The translations under genes and the position numbers were made by a program. The notes below the pieces were generated by a model. The model saw nothing but the letters and a program-made list of their open reading frames with translations. It was not told where the DNA came from and did no database searches. A stretch of DNA of 64,000 nucleotides, from positions 1 through 64,000 of the forward strand of contig JABMLG010000003.1 of NCBI GenBank assembly GCA_013204985.1, written 5' to 3'. Positions 49,946-59,209 of this stretch are shown piece after piece (the stretch's first letter is position 1; every line of letters starts with the position of its first letter). This DNA is from Microbacteriaceae bacterium VKM Ac-2855. Lineage in GTDB: Bacteria; Actinomycetota; Actinomycetes; Actinomycetales; Microbacteriaceae.

Positions 49946-50122
49946 TTCGACCACCTCTCCGATCGCGCGGATGCGATCGCTGACGTCACGGTACCGCAGA
50001 GACACCGCTTGCACTCGCGGATGGGGCTCGTTATGGTTCTTCTTGGCTCGATCCAATAGAACGAACCAACACTCCGCGCCGTCGTTCGCGATGCCGCCTC
50101 TTCGCCGTCGAAAGGTACGCCG

Positions 50123-51157
50123 ATGACCTACGCCATCCCGGCTCCGCAGCTGATCGCTCCCGACTCCGTACCCGCCCTGCGCTGGGGCGTCGTCGGAACC
50201 GGCATCGCCGACAAGTTCGTGAACGCGATCCACGCGCACACCACGCAACGCGCCGTCGCCGTGACCGCGCGCGACGCGGCGAAGACGCAGGCGTTCGCGG
50301 ACGCGCACGGCATCCCGACGGTCTACGCGACCCTCGACGAGATGCTCGCGGACTCCGCGATCGACGTGATCTACGTCGCGACTCCGCATCCGCTGCACCG
50401 TGAGCAGGCGCTGGCCGCGATCGCCGCCGGCAAGCACGTGCTGATCGAGAAGCCGATCGCGATGTCGGCCGACGAGGCGCGCGAGATCACGGATGCGGGC
50501 CGCGCGGCCGGTGTGCTGGTCGCCGAGGCGATGTGGACGCGCTACCTTCCGCAGGCCGACGTGATCCGCCAGGTGCTGGCAAGCGGAGTGCTCGGCGACG
50601 TGCAGCTGGTGCGTGCCGACTTCGGCTTCGCCATGCCGTGGCTGCCGGAGCACCGTCTGTGGAACCCCGACCTCGGCGGTGGTGCGATGCTCGACGCGGG
50701 CGTGTACCCGGTCTCGTTCGCCTCCTCCGTCATCGGTGCGCCGTCGTCGATCACCGCGATCGGGGTCGTCGCCGAGACCGGCGTCGATGCCAGCGCCAAC
50801 ATCCTTATCGCGACCGAGGCGGGCCCGCAGGCCGTGCTCTCCACCACCCTGCTGGCCTCCATGCCCGTGACAGCGACCATCCACGGCCGCACCGGCCGAC
50901 TCGATGTGCTGAGCCCGTTCTTCGGGCCGACCGGCATCACCGTGACGACCGGCGCCCTCGGCGACGAGCAGACCGTGACCTGGCGCGATGAGGCGCTCGA
51001 CGTGCTGCACGACGGCCTCGGCTACCAGGCGACCGCTTTCGCCTCCTTCGTTGCAGCGGGCCTCGTCGAATCGCCCGTGCATCCGCACCACGAGATCGTC
51101 TCCGTCATGGCCACGATCGACGAGGTGCGCCGCCAGGTCACCCCCTCTGCGGTCTGA
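50123..51157 (+). CDS. Gfo/Idh/MocA family dehydrogenase
   Basis: The 344-residue protein has a Rossmann domain (LRWGVVGTGIADKFVNAIHA), the VIYVATPHPLHREQALAAIA segment, the catalytic-type motif LIEKPIAMSADEA (E-K-P), and a C-terminal domain with NPDLGGGAMLDAGVYPV. All motif residues are present, unlike the relative at 21348. It probably oxidises a sugar or sugar acid released by the nearby rhamnosidases. A Dabb gene follows 34 bases later. Confidence 0.9.
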   Translation: MTYAIPAPQLIAPDSVPALRWGVVGTGIADKFVNAIHAHTTQRAVAVTARDAAKTQAFADAHGIPTVYATLDEMLADSAIDVIYVATPHPLHREQALAAIAAGKHVLIEKPIAMSADEAREITDAGRAAGVLVAEAMWTRYLPQADVIRQVLASGVLGDVQLVRADFGFAMPWLPEHRLWNPDLGGGAMLDAGVYPVSFASSVIGAPSSITAIGVVAETGVDASANILIATEAGPQAVLSTTLLASMPVTATIHGRTGRLDVLSPFFGPTGITVTTGALGDEQTVTWRDEALDVLHDGLGYQATAFASFVAAGLVESPVHPHHEIVSVMATIDEVRRQVTPSAV

Positions 51158-51191
51158 GCCTCGTACCTCCACCCACTCCGAAAGGTCACCG

Positions 51192-51494
51192 ATGTCGATC
51201 CAGCACACCGTCGCTTTCCGCCTCGTCCACCCCGCCGGGTCGGCCGGGGAAGCCGAATTCCTCGACACCGCTCGCGAGAAGCTCACGTCGATCCCCGGCG
51301 TGACGGAGTTCGCGATCAACCAGCAGGTCAGCCCGAAGAGCGATCTGGCCTGGCAGTTCACGATGGTCTTCGCCGATCAGGCGGCGTACGACGCCTACAA
51401 CGTGCACCCCACCCACGTCGACTTCGTGCGGAGCCGCTGGCAGTCCGAGGTCGCCGAGTTCCAGGAGTACGACTTCGTGGTCCGTTCCGCCTGA
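51192..51494 (+). CDS. Dabb-type stress-response A/B-barrel protein
   Basis: The 100-residue protein has the ferredoxin-like dimeric barrel pattern: [14 protein letters not shown] at the start, [35 protein letters not shown] and EYDFVV at the end. Members occur in stress and aromatic or sugar pathways with uncertain catalytic roles. ATG 51192 has GAAAGGTC upstream. It lies in the dehydrogenase-LacI transcription unit. Confidence 0.85.
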   Translation: MSIQHTVAFRLVHPAGSAGEAEFLDTAREKLTSIPGVTEFAINQQVSPKSDLAWQFTMVFADQAAYDAYNVHPTHVDFVRSRWQSEVAEFQEYDFVVRSA

Positions 51495-51497
51495 TCG

Positions 51498-52637
51498 ATG
51501 GCCCAGGCAGAATCGGGACGGTCGGAATCGGGACGGTCGGAATCGGGACGGCCGGAATCGGGACGGTCGGAATCGGGACGGTCGGAATCGGGACGGCCGG
51601 AATCGGGACGGCCGGGCACCGGCCGGGTCGGCAGCGGTCGGGGTCCGCGTGTGCCGACGATGCGCGACGTCGCCGAGCTCGCCGGGGTCTCGAGGCAGAC
51701 CGTCTCGTTGGTGATGCGGGCCGAGGCCGGCCCCAGCGACGCTTCACGCGCGAAGGTGCTGGCGGCGGCGAACGCGCTGCACTATCGTACCAACGCCTCC
51801 GCCCGGCTGCTCCGCCAGCGCCGCACCGGGTTGATCGGCATGCTGTTCTCATCGACCAACACGTTCGAGCTGCGGGTGGTGGAGCGTCTGCTCGAGCGCG
51901 CCGCCCTCGAGGGTTTCGCGGTGGTGCTCGGTCCGGTCACGGAGCAACGCAGCACGGAAATCGTCGTGACTCAGCTGCTCGAGCAGCGCGTCGAGGCGCT
52001 GGCCTGCTACAACCCTGATCCCGCATCCGCGGCGTTGCAATCGGCAATCGAGCAGATGCCCGTCGTCTGGCTCGGCGAGCGCTCGCCCGACCCGCGGGTC
52101 GACGTCGTCCGCACCGACGACGACGCCGGGCTCGAGCTGCTCGTCGAGCACCTCGTCTCGCTCGGCCACCGCCGCATCGCCTACGCCGGCGGCCTGCCCG
52201 GCGCGGTGGGCCGCGATCGGGCGCAGACGTATCGCGCCGCGATGCAGGCGGCCGGGCTCGAGATCGACGTCGTCGAGGTGGGCTTCGGCGAGGAGGATGG
52301 GGCGGAAGCGGCGCGCCTCCTGCTCGCCCGCGAGCGGCGACCAACCGCCGTGATCGGCTGCAGCGACCACTGCGGCGTCGGTCTCGTCTGCACCTTCGCC
52401 CGCGCCGGCGTCGCCGTGCCGCACGAGATCTCGGTCACCGGTTACGACGACAGCGATGTCGCCGCCTACTCGTTCGTCGATCTGACCGCTGTGCGGCAAG
52501 ACGTCGACGTCACCGTCGACGCCCTCCTCGCCGCGATCCTGCGACGGCTGGACGACCCTGATGCCGCGCCCCGAGAGGTCGCGACCGCCGCCAGCCTCAC
52601 GGTGCGCGGTTCCACCGGGCCCGCACGCCCGCTCTGA
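51498..52637 (+). CDS. LacI family regulator with an expanded repeat N-terminus
   Basis: The 379-residue repressor has its HTH at about residues 53-75 ([20 protein letters not shown]), the hinge [16 protein letters not shown] and a periplasmic-binding-like effector domain. Unusually, 50 residues precede the HTH, of which about 35 are an (E/P)SGR-type repeat, encoded by a 15-base tandem repeat. ATG 51660 would give a typical LacI length. It likely regulates the nearby sugar genes. Confidence 0.85.
   Translation: MAQAESGRSESGRSESGRPESGRSESGRSESGRPESGRPGTGRVGSGRGPRVPTMRDVAELAGVSRQTVSLVMRAEAGPSDASRAKVLAAANALHYRTNASARLLRQRRTGLIGMLFSSTNTFELRVVERLLERAALEGFAVVLGPVTEQRSTEIVVTQLLEQRVEALACYNPDPASAALQSAIEQMPVVWLGERSPDPRVDVVRTDDDAGLELLVEHLVSLGHRRIAYAGGLPGAVGRDRAQTYRAAMQAAGLEIDVVEVGFGEEDGAEAARLLLARERRPTAVIGCSDHCGVGLVCTFARAGVAVPHEISVTGYDDSDVAAYSFVDLTAVRQDVDVTVDALLAAILRRLDDPDAAPREVATAASLTVRGSTGPARPL
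51510..51614 (+). repeat. 15-bp tandem repeat, seven copies, at the 5' end of a LacI gene
   Basis: Seven units of gaatcgggacgg(t/c)cg encode repeats of E-S-G-R-(S/P). The frame is preserved. The array could change in copy number by slippage, altering the N-terminal tail or translation of the regulator. Confidence 0.92.
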
Positions 52638-52677
52638 ACCACCCATGCCGACGCCCCACCCGATAAGGAGCACCACC

Positions 52678-53160
52678 ATGACCGATTCCGACACCGACCT
52701 CCTCGCCGAGCTGCAGCGGCAGGATGAGCGCCTCCGTTTCAGCGTCTTCGCGCACCGCGACGCGTGGGCCGTGGGTTGCCGCATCGTCGAGCTGGCCACC
52801 GAACGCGAACAGAGCATCGCCGCCTCGATCTTTCTCGGCGAGCAGCAGGTCTTCCACGCGGCGCTGCCGGGCACGGCCGCCGACCACGACCACTGGATGC
52901 TTCGCAAGGTCGCGGTCGTACGCCGCTACGACGCCAGCTCGCAGCTCATCCGCAAGCGCTGGGCGTCGTACGGCATCACCGAACCGCACGAACGCCTCGG
53001 CCTCGACCCGATCGCGTACACCTTCAGCGGAGGCGCGGTACCGATCCGCATCGGCGCGACGCAGGTCGGCGTCGTCGTCGCCTCGGGAGTCACCGACGAG
53101 GTCGAGCACGATCTCGTGACCGAGGCGCTCGAATGGCACTTGGCCGCACAGCGCGGCTGA
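52678..53160 (+). CDS. UPF0303/heme-degrading-domain-like protein
   Basis: The 160-residue protein resembles the UPF0303 (GlcG/HbpS-like) fold: LAELQRQDERLRFSVFAHRD, CRIVELATEREQSIAASIFL, then GGAVPIRIGATQVGVVVASG. Related proteins sense heme or occur in sugar-degrading operons as accessory proteins. AAGGAG precedes ATG 52678. It ends convergently with the rhamnosidase gene, 13 bases apart. Confidence 0.8.
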   Translation: MTDSDTDLLAELQRQDERLRFSVFAHRDAWAVGCRIVELATEREQSIAASIFLGEQQVFHAALPGTAADHDHWMLRKVAVVRRYDASSQLIRKRWASYGITEPHERLGLDPIAYTFSGGAVPIRIGATQVGVVVASGVTDEVEHDLVTEALEWHLAAQRG

Positions 53161-53173
53161 CCGCGCAGCACGC

Positions 53174-55399
53174 TCAGAGCACGTGCTCACCCGCCGCCAG
53201 CACGGTCTCGGGCCGGCCGGGTAGACGCACCACGGCAGAGCTGCCGTTCGGCACCGTGATCGCGACCTCGCCGTCGCGCTGCCAGTGCACGCGGGCCAAG
53301 CCGTGCGGCGTCTGCAGCGTCGATTCGGCCCATTCCAGATCGCCGCCGGGCTGCGGGGCCACGAGAATGCGCGCGTATCCCGGGTCGAGCGGAGCGAGGC
53401 CGCCGACCACCCTGTGCAGCCAGTCGGCCACGGCGCCGAGCGCGTAGTGATTGAACGAGGTCATCTCGCCCGGGTTGATCGAGCCGTCGGGCAGCATCGA
53501 GTCCCAGCGCTCCCAGATCGTGGTCGCGCCCATGGTCACCGGATACAGCCACGACGGGTTCTCGGTCTGCAGCAGCAGCCGGTACGCCTCGTCGATGTGG
53601 CCGGTGCTGCTCAGCGCATCCGCGATGAACGGGGTGCCCGCGAAGCCCGTCGAGATGTGGAAGCCGCTCTCAGCGACCAGCTCGGCGAGGCGATCACCGG
53701 CCCAACCGAGCTCGTCCTCCGCCAGCAGGTCGAAGGCGATCGCGAGCGCGTACACGGTGGTGCAATCGCTCAGGATGCGCCCGTCGGCGACGTAAACGGT
53801 GTGGAACGCGGCCTGCAGTTCATCCGCCAGCGCGGTGAACTCGGCCTGTTCCTGCGCGTAGCCCAGCACTTCGGCAGCGCTCGCCGCGATGCGGGTCGAG
53901 CGGTAGATGCTCGCTGTCGCGACGACGCCCGTGTCGGCCTTCGCATCGGCGGGCCGGTCGGGGGCCGCATCCGGGTCGAGCCAGTCACCGAACTGGAAGC
54001 CCGTGTCCCACACGCCGTTGGCGGAGAGCTTCGAGCGCACCCGACGCACGTGCGCCGCGATCGGCGCGAAGCTCTCCTCGAGCACGACCGGGTCGCCGTA
54101 CGCCTGCCAGAGCGCCCAGGGCACCCACGCCACGGCGTCGCTCCACACCGCGGTCGAGTCCATCGGCGGGAACTCGCTCGGCTGCGTCATGTACTTCAAG
54201 ACGTCGGGAACGACGAACGGCACGGCGCCGTCGTGGTGCTGCTGCTCGAGCGCGAGGTCGCGCAGCCAGTCGCGGAGGAAGTCCTTCGCGTCGAAGAGGT
54301 AGGCGGCGGTCGGCGCGAACGCCGCGATGTCGCCGGTCCAGCCGAGCCGCTCGTCGCGTTGCGGGCAGTCCGTCGGCACGTCGACGAAGTTGCCGCGCAT
54401 GCCCCAGACCACGTTCGCGTGCAACTGGTCGAGTCGCGGATCCGAACTGGCGAAGGTGCCGATGCGGGTCATCTCGGAGCCGATCACGACCGCGGTGAGC
54501 GCGCCCGGCTCGATCGCACCCGGCCAGCCCTCGACCTCGGCGTAGCGGAAACCGTGGAACGTGAAGGTCGGCTCGAAGACGTCGCTCCCGCCGGAGAGGG
54601 TGAAGCGGTCGGTCGCCTTCGCGGCGCGGAGCGGACGCACTCCCAGCTCGCCGTCTTCGAGCACCTCGGCGTGGCGGAGGGTGATCGTGGAGCCGGCGGG
54701 CCCGGAGACGGCGACGCGGATCCAGCCCACGAGGTTCTGGCCGAAGTCGACGAGGGTCTTGCCGGCCGGGCTGGTCCAGATCCGCTGCGGCTCGATCTGT
54801 TCCGTGCGGCGCACCGGCGGGCCGATGTAGGGCTCCAGCTTCGCGAGATCGACGTCGAGTTCGCGCACGCCGAACCAGCCTGAATCATCGAATCCGGCCG
54901 TGTTCCAGCCCGGCAGCTCACGGCGTGCGTCGATGCTCTCACCGTCGTAGATGCTGTCTGTGGTGACGGCGCCCGCGGCGGCGCGCCAGTCCGTATCGGT
55001 CACGATCAGCTGTTCGTGACCGTCGGCGAAGCGGATGCGCAACTCGGCGAACGCGCCCAGCTCGGTTCCGTACGGCGTCGCTCCGGCGCCCCAGCCGAGC
55101 CGACCGCGGTACCAGCCGTCGCCGAGAGCGAGCCCCAGCGCCGTCGCTCCGCTGCTGAGGAGTACGGTGACGTCGTACTGCGCGTAGTGCAGCCGCCACT
55201 CGTAACTGGTCCAGCCCGGAGTCAGGAGGTCCTCGGACACGGGGGAGCCGTCGATCCAGGCCTCGACGACGCCGAGCGCCGAAAGGGTCAAGGTCGCCTC
55301 CGACACCTCGCCCGCGTCGAGGGCGAACTCCCGACGCAGCAGCGGGGCCGCGTCGAGCGCGGTGGCGGGGGTGATGAAGCGGGCGGTCCAGTCGGTCAT
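53174..55399 (-). CDS. Alpha-L-rhamnosidase, family GH78
   Basis: The 741-residue enzyme has N-terminal beta domains (about 1-330), with GWTSYEWRLHYAQYDVT and GDGWYRGRLGWG, then the helical barrel with the conserved acid motif DCPQRDERLGWTGD near residue 346, DAVAWVPWALWQAYGD, and GATTIWERWDSMLPDGSINP near 627, which carry catalytic and binding residues of GH78. No signal peptide is present, so it works inside the cell on imported rhamnosides. Confidence 0.92.
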   Translation of the reverse strand: MTDWTARFITPATALDAAPLLRREFALDAGEVSEATLTLSALGVVEAWIDGSPVSEDLLTPGWTSYEWRLHYAQYDVTVLLSSGATALGLALGDGWYRGRLGWGAGATPYGTELGAFAELRIRFADGHEQLIVTDTDWRAAAGAVTTDSIYDGESIDARRELPGWNTAGFDDSGWFGVRELDVDLAKLEPYIGPPVRRTEQIEPQRIWTSPAGKTLVDFGQNLVGWIRVAVSGPAGSTITLRHAEVLEDGELGVRPLRAAKATDRFTLSGGSDVFEPTFTFHGFRYAEVEGWPGAIEPGALTAVVIGSEMTRIGTFASSDPRLDQLHANVVWGMRGNFVDVPTDCPQRDERLGWTGDIAAFAPTAAYLFDAKDFLRDWLRDLALEQQHHDGAVPFVVPDVLKYMTQPSEFPPMDSTAVWSDAVAWVPWALWQAYGDPVVLEESFAPIAAHVRRVRSKLSANGVWDTGFQFGDWLDPDAAPDRPADAKADTGVVATASIYRSTRIAASAAEVLGYAQEQAEFTALADELQAAFHTVYVADGRILSDCTTVYALAIAFDLLAEDELGWAGDRLAELVAESGFHISTGFAGTPFIADALSSTGHIDEAYRLLLQTENPSWLYPVTMGATTIWERWDSMLPDGSINPGEMTSFNHYALGAVADWLHRVVGGLAPLDPGYARILVAPQPGGDLEWAESTLQTPHGLARVHWQRDGEVAITVPNGSSAVVRLPGRPETVLAAGEHVL

Positions 55400-55472
55400 C
55401 GTCGTCCTTCGGAGGTGATGGTGGTGGGTGCGGCGCGGGGTCGGTGCGGCGCGGGTTCGGTACAGGTTCAGG

Positions 55473-55508
55473 GTCGGTTCGGAGTCGGTTCGGAGTCGGT
55501 TCGGAGTC
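55473..55508. repeat. 12-bp tandem repeat in a 233-base gap
   Basis: Three copies of gtcggttcggag lie between the rhamnosidase start and the LacI stop. The rest of 55400-55632 is GC-rich and holds the rhamnosidase promoter; no gene is supported. Confidence 0.8.
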
Positions 55509-55632
55509 GCCGGGGTCGCCGGGGTTGCCAGGGTCGGCGGGGTCGGCGGAGAGCGTGACGGAGCGGCAACCCTCTGCGGAGGGGGTTGTCACGGCGTCCG
55601 GGAGATCAGGTTCAGGCGGCGGTGCGCGACGG

Positions 55633-56652
55633 TCAGGGTGCCGGAGCGGTCGAGCCGCGGACTCGGAGCGTGGCGCGGGTGGTGTGTCGCGCGGGTTCGG
55701 TGCGCCCCGCGATCCGTTCGAGGAGGAGCTCGATCGAGCGTGAGCCCATCTCGAGGCCGGCCTGATCGACGGTGGTCAGGTCGACGCCGGGCAGTTCAGC
55801 CACACCGATATTGTCGTAGCCGACGACCGAGACATCCGCCACGGTCAGGCCGGCATCAGCTCGCGCTCGCAACAGGGGCAGAGCGAGAGCGTCGTTGCCG
55901 GCGAAGATCGCGGTGGGCCGATCGCTCCGCCGCAGCAGTTCGAGCCCTCGCTGGTAGGCGCCGTTCTCGTCGGCGGCACGGACGAGCTGCGGCGCGAAGC
56001 CCGCATCGGCCATGAGCCGACCGTATTCGCCGAGCCGGATCGCGTGCGGATTCTCGGGGATGGCGGTCGTGACCTCCTCGCGGACGGTCAGATGCGCGAT
56101 GCGTTGATGTCCCAACTCGAACAGATGGCGCATCACCTGAGCGGTGCCGTCGAGGTCGTCGCCGGTGACCGTGTCGTAGACCTCGGTCTCATCATGCCGA
56201 CCGAGCATCACGGTCGGGATGCGCGACGCTACGCGTTCGAGCCAGGTGCGTTGCACAAGGGGAGAGATCACGATCAGCCCGTCGACCTGGCGGTCGGCCA
56301 GTGCGCCGATCGCTCGCAGGCCCTCTTCGCGGTCGCTCGTCGCGGGAGCGACGATGAGTTGGTAGGTGGAACCGGCGAGGGCGCTGCTGGCGCCGTCGAT
56401 GATCTTGGCGAAGAACGGGTTGCCGATGCCGGGCAGCTCGATGCCGATGGTGAAGCTCGCGCCGCGGAGGGAGCGGGCCGCCGCATTGGGGCGGTAGTCG
56501 AGTTCTTCGATCGCGATACCAACGCGTTCGCGCATCGCCGGACTCACGCCGTACGCGTTGCGGATCACCTTCGAGACCGCGGCCCTCGAGACGCCCGCGC
56601 GATCGGCGACGTCTTGGATCGTGGCCGGGCCTCGGCTCTGGGTCGTCGTCAT
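55633..56652 (-). CDS. LacI family transcriptional regulator
   Basis: The 339-residue repressor has the HTH at residues 10-35 (TIQDVADRAGVSRAAVSKVI), the hinge YRPNAAARSLRG and a sugar-sensing domain with GDDLDGTAQVMRHLFELGHQ and IFAGNDALAL. ATG 56652 gives the standard start. It is divergent from the sugar transporter operon, and operator-like repeats lie between (56739-56773). It probably represses the transporter until the sugar is present. Confidence 0.92.
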   Translation of the reverse strand: MTTTQSRGPATIQDVADRAGVSRAAVSKVIRNAYGVSPAMRERVGIAIEELDYRPNAAARSLRGASFTIGIELPGIGNPFFAKIIDGASSALAGSTYQLIVAPATSDREEGLRAIGALADRQVDGLIVISPLVQRTWLERVASRIPTVMLGRHDETEVYDTVTGDDLDGTAQVMRHLFELGHQRIAHLTVREEVTTAIPENPHAIRLGEYGRLMADAGFAPQLVRAADENGAYQRGLELLRRSDRPTAIFAGNDALALPLLRARADAGLTVADVSVVGYDNIGVAELPGVDLTTVDQAGLEMGSRSIELLLERIAGRTEPARHTTRATLRVRGSTAPAP

Positions 56653-56738
56653 CTCGCCTCCTCGGCTGCATTCCGGCGGCACCGTCCGGCCCGCGTCCTC
56701 CGTCACTGTAACGCGTTTCCCGCCAGTGCGTAGAGCGA

Positions 56739-56778
56739 TCTACGAAAATGTGTATCGATTTACGTAGATCGATTGACA
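56739..56778 (+). promoter_or_regulatory. LacI operator candidates and -35 box for the transporter operon
   Basis: ATCGATTTACGTAGATCGAT (56754-56773) is an inverted repeat, with TCTACG a few bases upstream echoing its half-site. TTGACA at 56773-56778 overlaps its edge and could be the -35 box of the transporter promoter, so a bound LacI would block polymerase. The -10 box is not clear. Confidence 0.65.
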
Positions 56779-56868
56779 CGATTCACTGCGACGCCGTAGC
56801 GTTCCCTCCGTTCCCCGATCCAACGGGCATGCACCAACAGCGAAGTTGTCTTTACATGGAGGTAAAGG

Positions 56869-58185
56869 ATGTCAACCCGGCACACACGGCGAGCGTGGCT
56901 CGCACTCGGAGCGGGAGCCGCGACGCTCGCGCTCGCCCTCACCGGCTGCTCCACCAGCGGAGGCGGCTCATCCGACGGCGGTTCGCTGTCGATCCTCGTC
57001 GACAACAGCGAAGACTCCGTCACGCTCTGGAACGCACTCGCCGAGAAGTTCGAGGCGGACAACCCCGACATCTCGGTCGACATCGAGACCCGTCCGCAGG
57101 GCAGCGAGGGTGACAACCTCATCAAGACGCGGCTGGCGACGGGCGAGATGAACGACGTCTTCGCCTACAACTCGGGCTCGCTGCTGCAGGCCCTGAACCC
57201 GGACCAGAACCTCGTCGACCTCTCCGACGAGGACTGGGTGTCGAAGATCGATGACGGCTTCACCAGCGTGGTCTCGACCGATGCGGGCATGTACGGCGTG
57301 CCCGTCGGCCAATCGATGGCCGGTGCGGTGCTCTACAACAAAGACGTTTACGCCTCCCTCGGGCTCAGCGTGCCGAAGACCTGGGACGAGTTCGTCGCCA
57401 ACAGCGAGGCGATCAAGGCCGCCGGCACCGCCGCTCCGATCATCCAGACCTACGGCGACACGTGGACCTCGCAGCTCTTCGTGCTCGGCGACTTCGCCAA
57501 TGTGACGGCCGCCGAGCCGAACTGGGCCGAGGACTACACCAGCAACAAGGCGAAGTACTCGGAGGAGCCCGCGTTCGCCGGCTTCGAGCACCTGGCCCAG
57601 CTCAATGCGGCCGGTCTCTTCAACGAGGACTACGCCTCCGCGACCTACGACGACGGCATCCGGATGGTCGCCACCGGCGAGGGTGCGCAATACCCGATGC
57701 TGACCTTCGCGGCCGGCCCGCTGGTGCAGAACTACCCGGATGCTGCGCAGAAGGTCGGCGTCTTCCCGATCCCCGGCGACTCCGCGGATTCGAACCCGCT
57801 GACCGTCTGGCAGCCGGGCGGGGCGTACATCCCGAAGTCGACCGAGGGTGCGGCGCTCGACTCGGCGAAGAAGCTGATCGCGTTCCTCGCGACCCCCGAG
57901 GCGTGCGAGATCCAGGGCGACGTCTCGGCGCCCCAGGGTCCGTACGTGGTCGAGGGATGCACGTTGCCGGACGACGTGCCGGCGATGGTCTCTGACCAGC
58001 TGCCGTTCTTCGACAGCGGAGACATCGGCGCGGCGCTGGAGTTCCTCTCGCCGATCAAGGGACCGGCGCTCGAGCAGATCACCGTCGCCGTGGGCTCGGG
58101 GATCACTCCGGCAGCGGACGGCGCGAAGCAGTACGACGATGACGTGAAGAAGCAGGCCCAGCAGTTGGGCATCGAGGGCTGGTAG
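56869..58185 (+). CDS. ABC transporter sugar-binding lipoprotein
   Basis: The 438-residue binding protein of the carbohydrate ABC type (family 1) has a lipoprotein signal with lipobox LTGC, Cys at residue 27. The mature part contains LSILVDNSEDSVTLWNALAE, RLATGEMNDVFAYNSGS, GVPVGQSMAGAVLYNKDVYA and the family C-terminal helices. It is anchored to the membrane and delivers a sugar, probably rhamnose-containing oligosaccharide, to the two permeases. GGAGGTAAAGG precedes the ATG. Confidence 0.93.
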   Translation: MSTRHTRRAWLALGAGAATLALALTGCSTSGGGSSDGGSLSILVDNSEDSVTLWNALAEKFEADNPDISVDIETRPQGSEGDNLIKTRLATGEMNDVFAYNSGSLLQALNPDQNLVDLSDEDWVSKIDDGFTSVVSTDAGMYGVPVGQSMAGAVLYNKDVYASLGLSVPKTWDEFVANSEAIKAAGTAAPIIQTYGDTWTSQLFVLGDFANVTAAEPNWAEDYTSNKAKYSEEPAFAGFEHLAQLNAAGLFNEDYASATYDDGIRMVATGEGAQYPMLTFAAGPLVQNYPDAAQKVGVFPIPGDSADSNPLTVWQPGGAYIPKSTEGAALDSAKKLIAFLATPEACEIQGDVSAPQGPYVVEGCTLPDDVPAMVSDQLPFFDSGDIGAALEFLSPIKGPALEQITVAVGSGITPAADGAKQYDDDVKKQAQQLGIEGW

Positions 58186-58197
58186 CCCACGGCCCGA

Positions 58198-58246
58198 GAA
58201 GGGTCGTCGCTTCGTCGGCTACCACCCGACGAAGTGATGACCCTTC
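58198..58246 (+). terminator. Long hairpin between the binding protein and permease genes
   Basis: A 21-base stem (58198-58218 with 58226-58246, two mismatches) closes a seven-base loop. No T-run follows, and the permease genes continue in the same direction. Such intercistronic hairpins commonly protect the binding-protein mRNA or attenuate transcription, giving more binding protein than permease. A short run of cctgac repeats follows. Confidence 0.75.
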
Positions 58247-58288
58247 CCACCCTGACCCTGACCCTGACCCCGATCGACGGAGATCCCG

Positions 58289-59209
58289 ATGACCGCACTC
58301 ACCGCTGAGCGCACCGCGCCCGCCGCCTCGAAGAAGCGCCGTCGCCGATACGGCCCCGACAGCGCGTATCCGACCTGGTTCTACATCCCCGCCGGGGTCT
58401 TCTACGTGGTGCTGTTCCTGGTGCCCACCGGCGCCTCCCTCTACTTCGCTCTGACGCGCTGGACCCTGTTCGACTCGACCTTCATCGGCTTCGACAACTT
58501 CGTCCAGTTCTTCCAGGACCCGGCCCTCGCGACCGGCTTCGTGAACACCTTCGTGTTCGCCTTCGTCACCTCCGGGCTGAAAGTGGTTCTCGGTCTGCTG
58601 CTGGGCGTGCTGCTCTCGTCGCAGATCATCGGCCGCGGCTTCCTGCGCAGCGTGGTGTTCTTCCCGGTGCTGGTCTCGACCATCGGCATCGGCATCACCT
58701 TCAAGGTGATCCTCGACCCCTTCGACGGTCTGGTGAACCAGGCGCTCGCCTCCATCGGGATCGCGGGGCCGGGCTGGCTGACCGACCCGCAGTGGGCCCT
58801 GCTGTCCGTCGCCTTCGTGGATGTCTGGAAAGGCATCGGACTCGCCGCCCTGATCTACATCGCCGGCATCGTCGCGATCCCGTCGGACTACTTCGAAGCC
58901 GCTCGAGTGGACGGAGCGGGCGCGTGGCACAACTTCCGCCACATCACACTGCCCCTCCTGCGTCCGGCGACCGTGACGGTCATTCTGCTGTCGCTCATCG
59001 GTGGCCTGCGATCCTTCGACCTGATCTGGGCGATGACCAAGGGCGGACCGGGCTTCACCAGCGACGTCGTCGCGTCCGTCATCTACAAGCAGTACCAGGC
59101 CGGGTTCTACGGTCTGTCGACCGCCGGCAACGTCATCCTCTTCCTCGTCGTCGCGGCCATCATCTTCCCGCTCTCGGCCTGGCTCAACCGGAAGGACAAG
59201 GAACTGTGA
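58289..59209 (+). CDS. Sugar ABC transporter permease, MalF type
   Basis: The 306-residue membrane protein has six helices, starting WFYIPAGVFYVVLFLVPTGA, and the EAA loop that contacts the ATPase: YFEAARVDGAGAWHNFRHIT then LPLLRP. It forms a pair with the following gene, which overlaps by GTGA. The ATPase subunit is not in the window; a shared MsiK-type ATPase elsewhere is likely, as in other actinomycetes. Confidence 0.93.
   Translation: MTALTAERTAPAASKKRRRRYGPDSAYPTWFYIPAGVFYVVLFLVPTGASLYFALTRWTLFDSTFIGFDNFVQFFQDPALATGFVNTFVFAFVTSGLKVVLGLLLGVLLSSQIIGRGFLRSVVFFPVLVSTIGIGITFKVILDPFDGLVNQALASIGIAGPGWLTDPQWALLSVAFVDVWKGIGLAALIYIAGIVAIPSDYFEAARVDGAGAWHNFRHITLPLLRPATVTVILLSLIGGLRSFDLIWAMTKGGPGFTSDVVASVIYKQYQAGFYGLSTAGNVILFLVVAAIIFPLSAWLNRKDKEL

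Noticed and set aside
51510..51614. Possible CRISPR array
   Set aside because: The 15-base units are directly adjacent without spacers and encode a protein tail; no cas genes are nearby. No CRISPR array was found elsewhere either.
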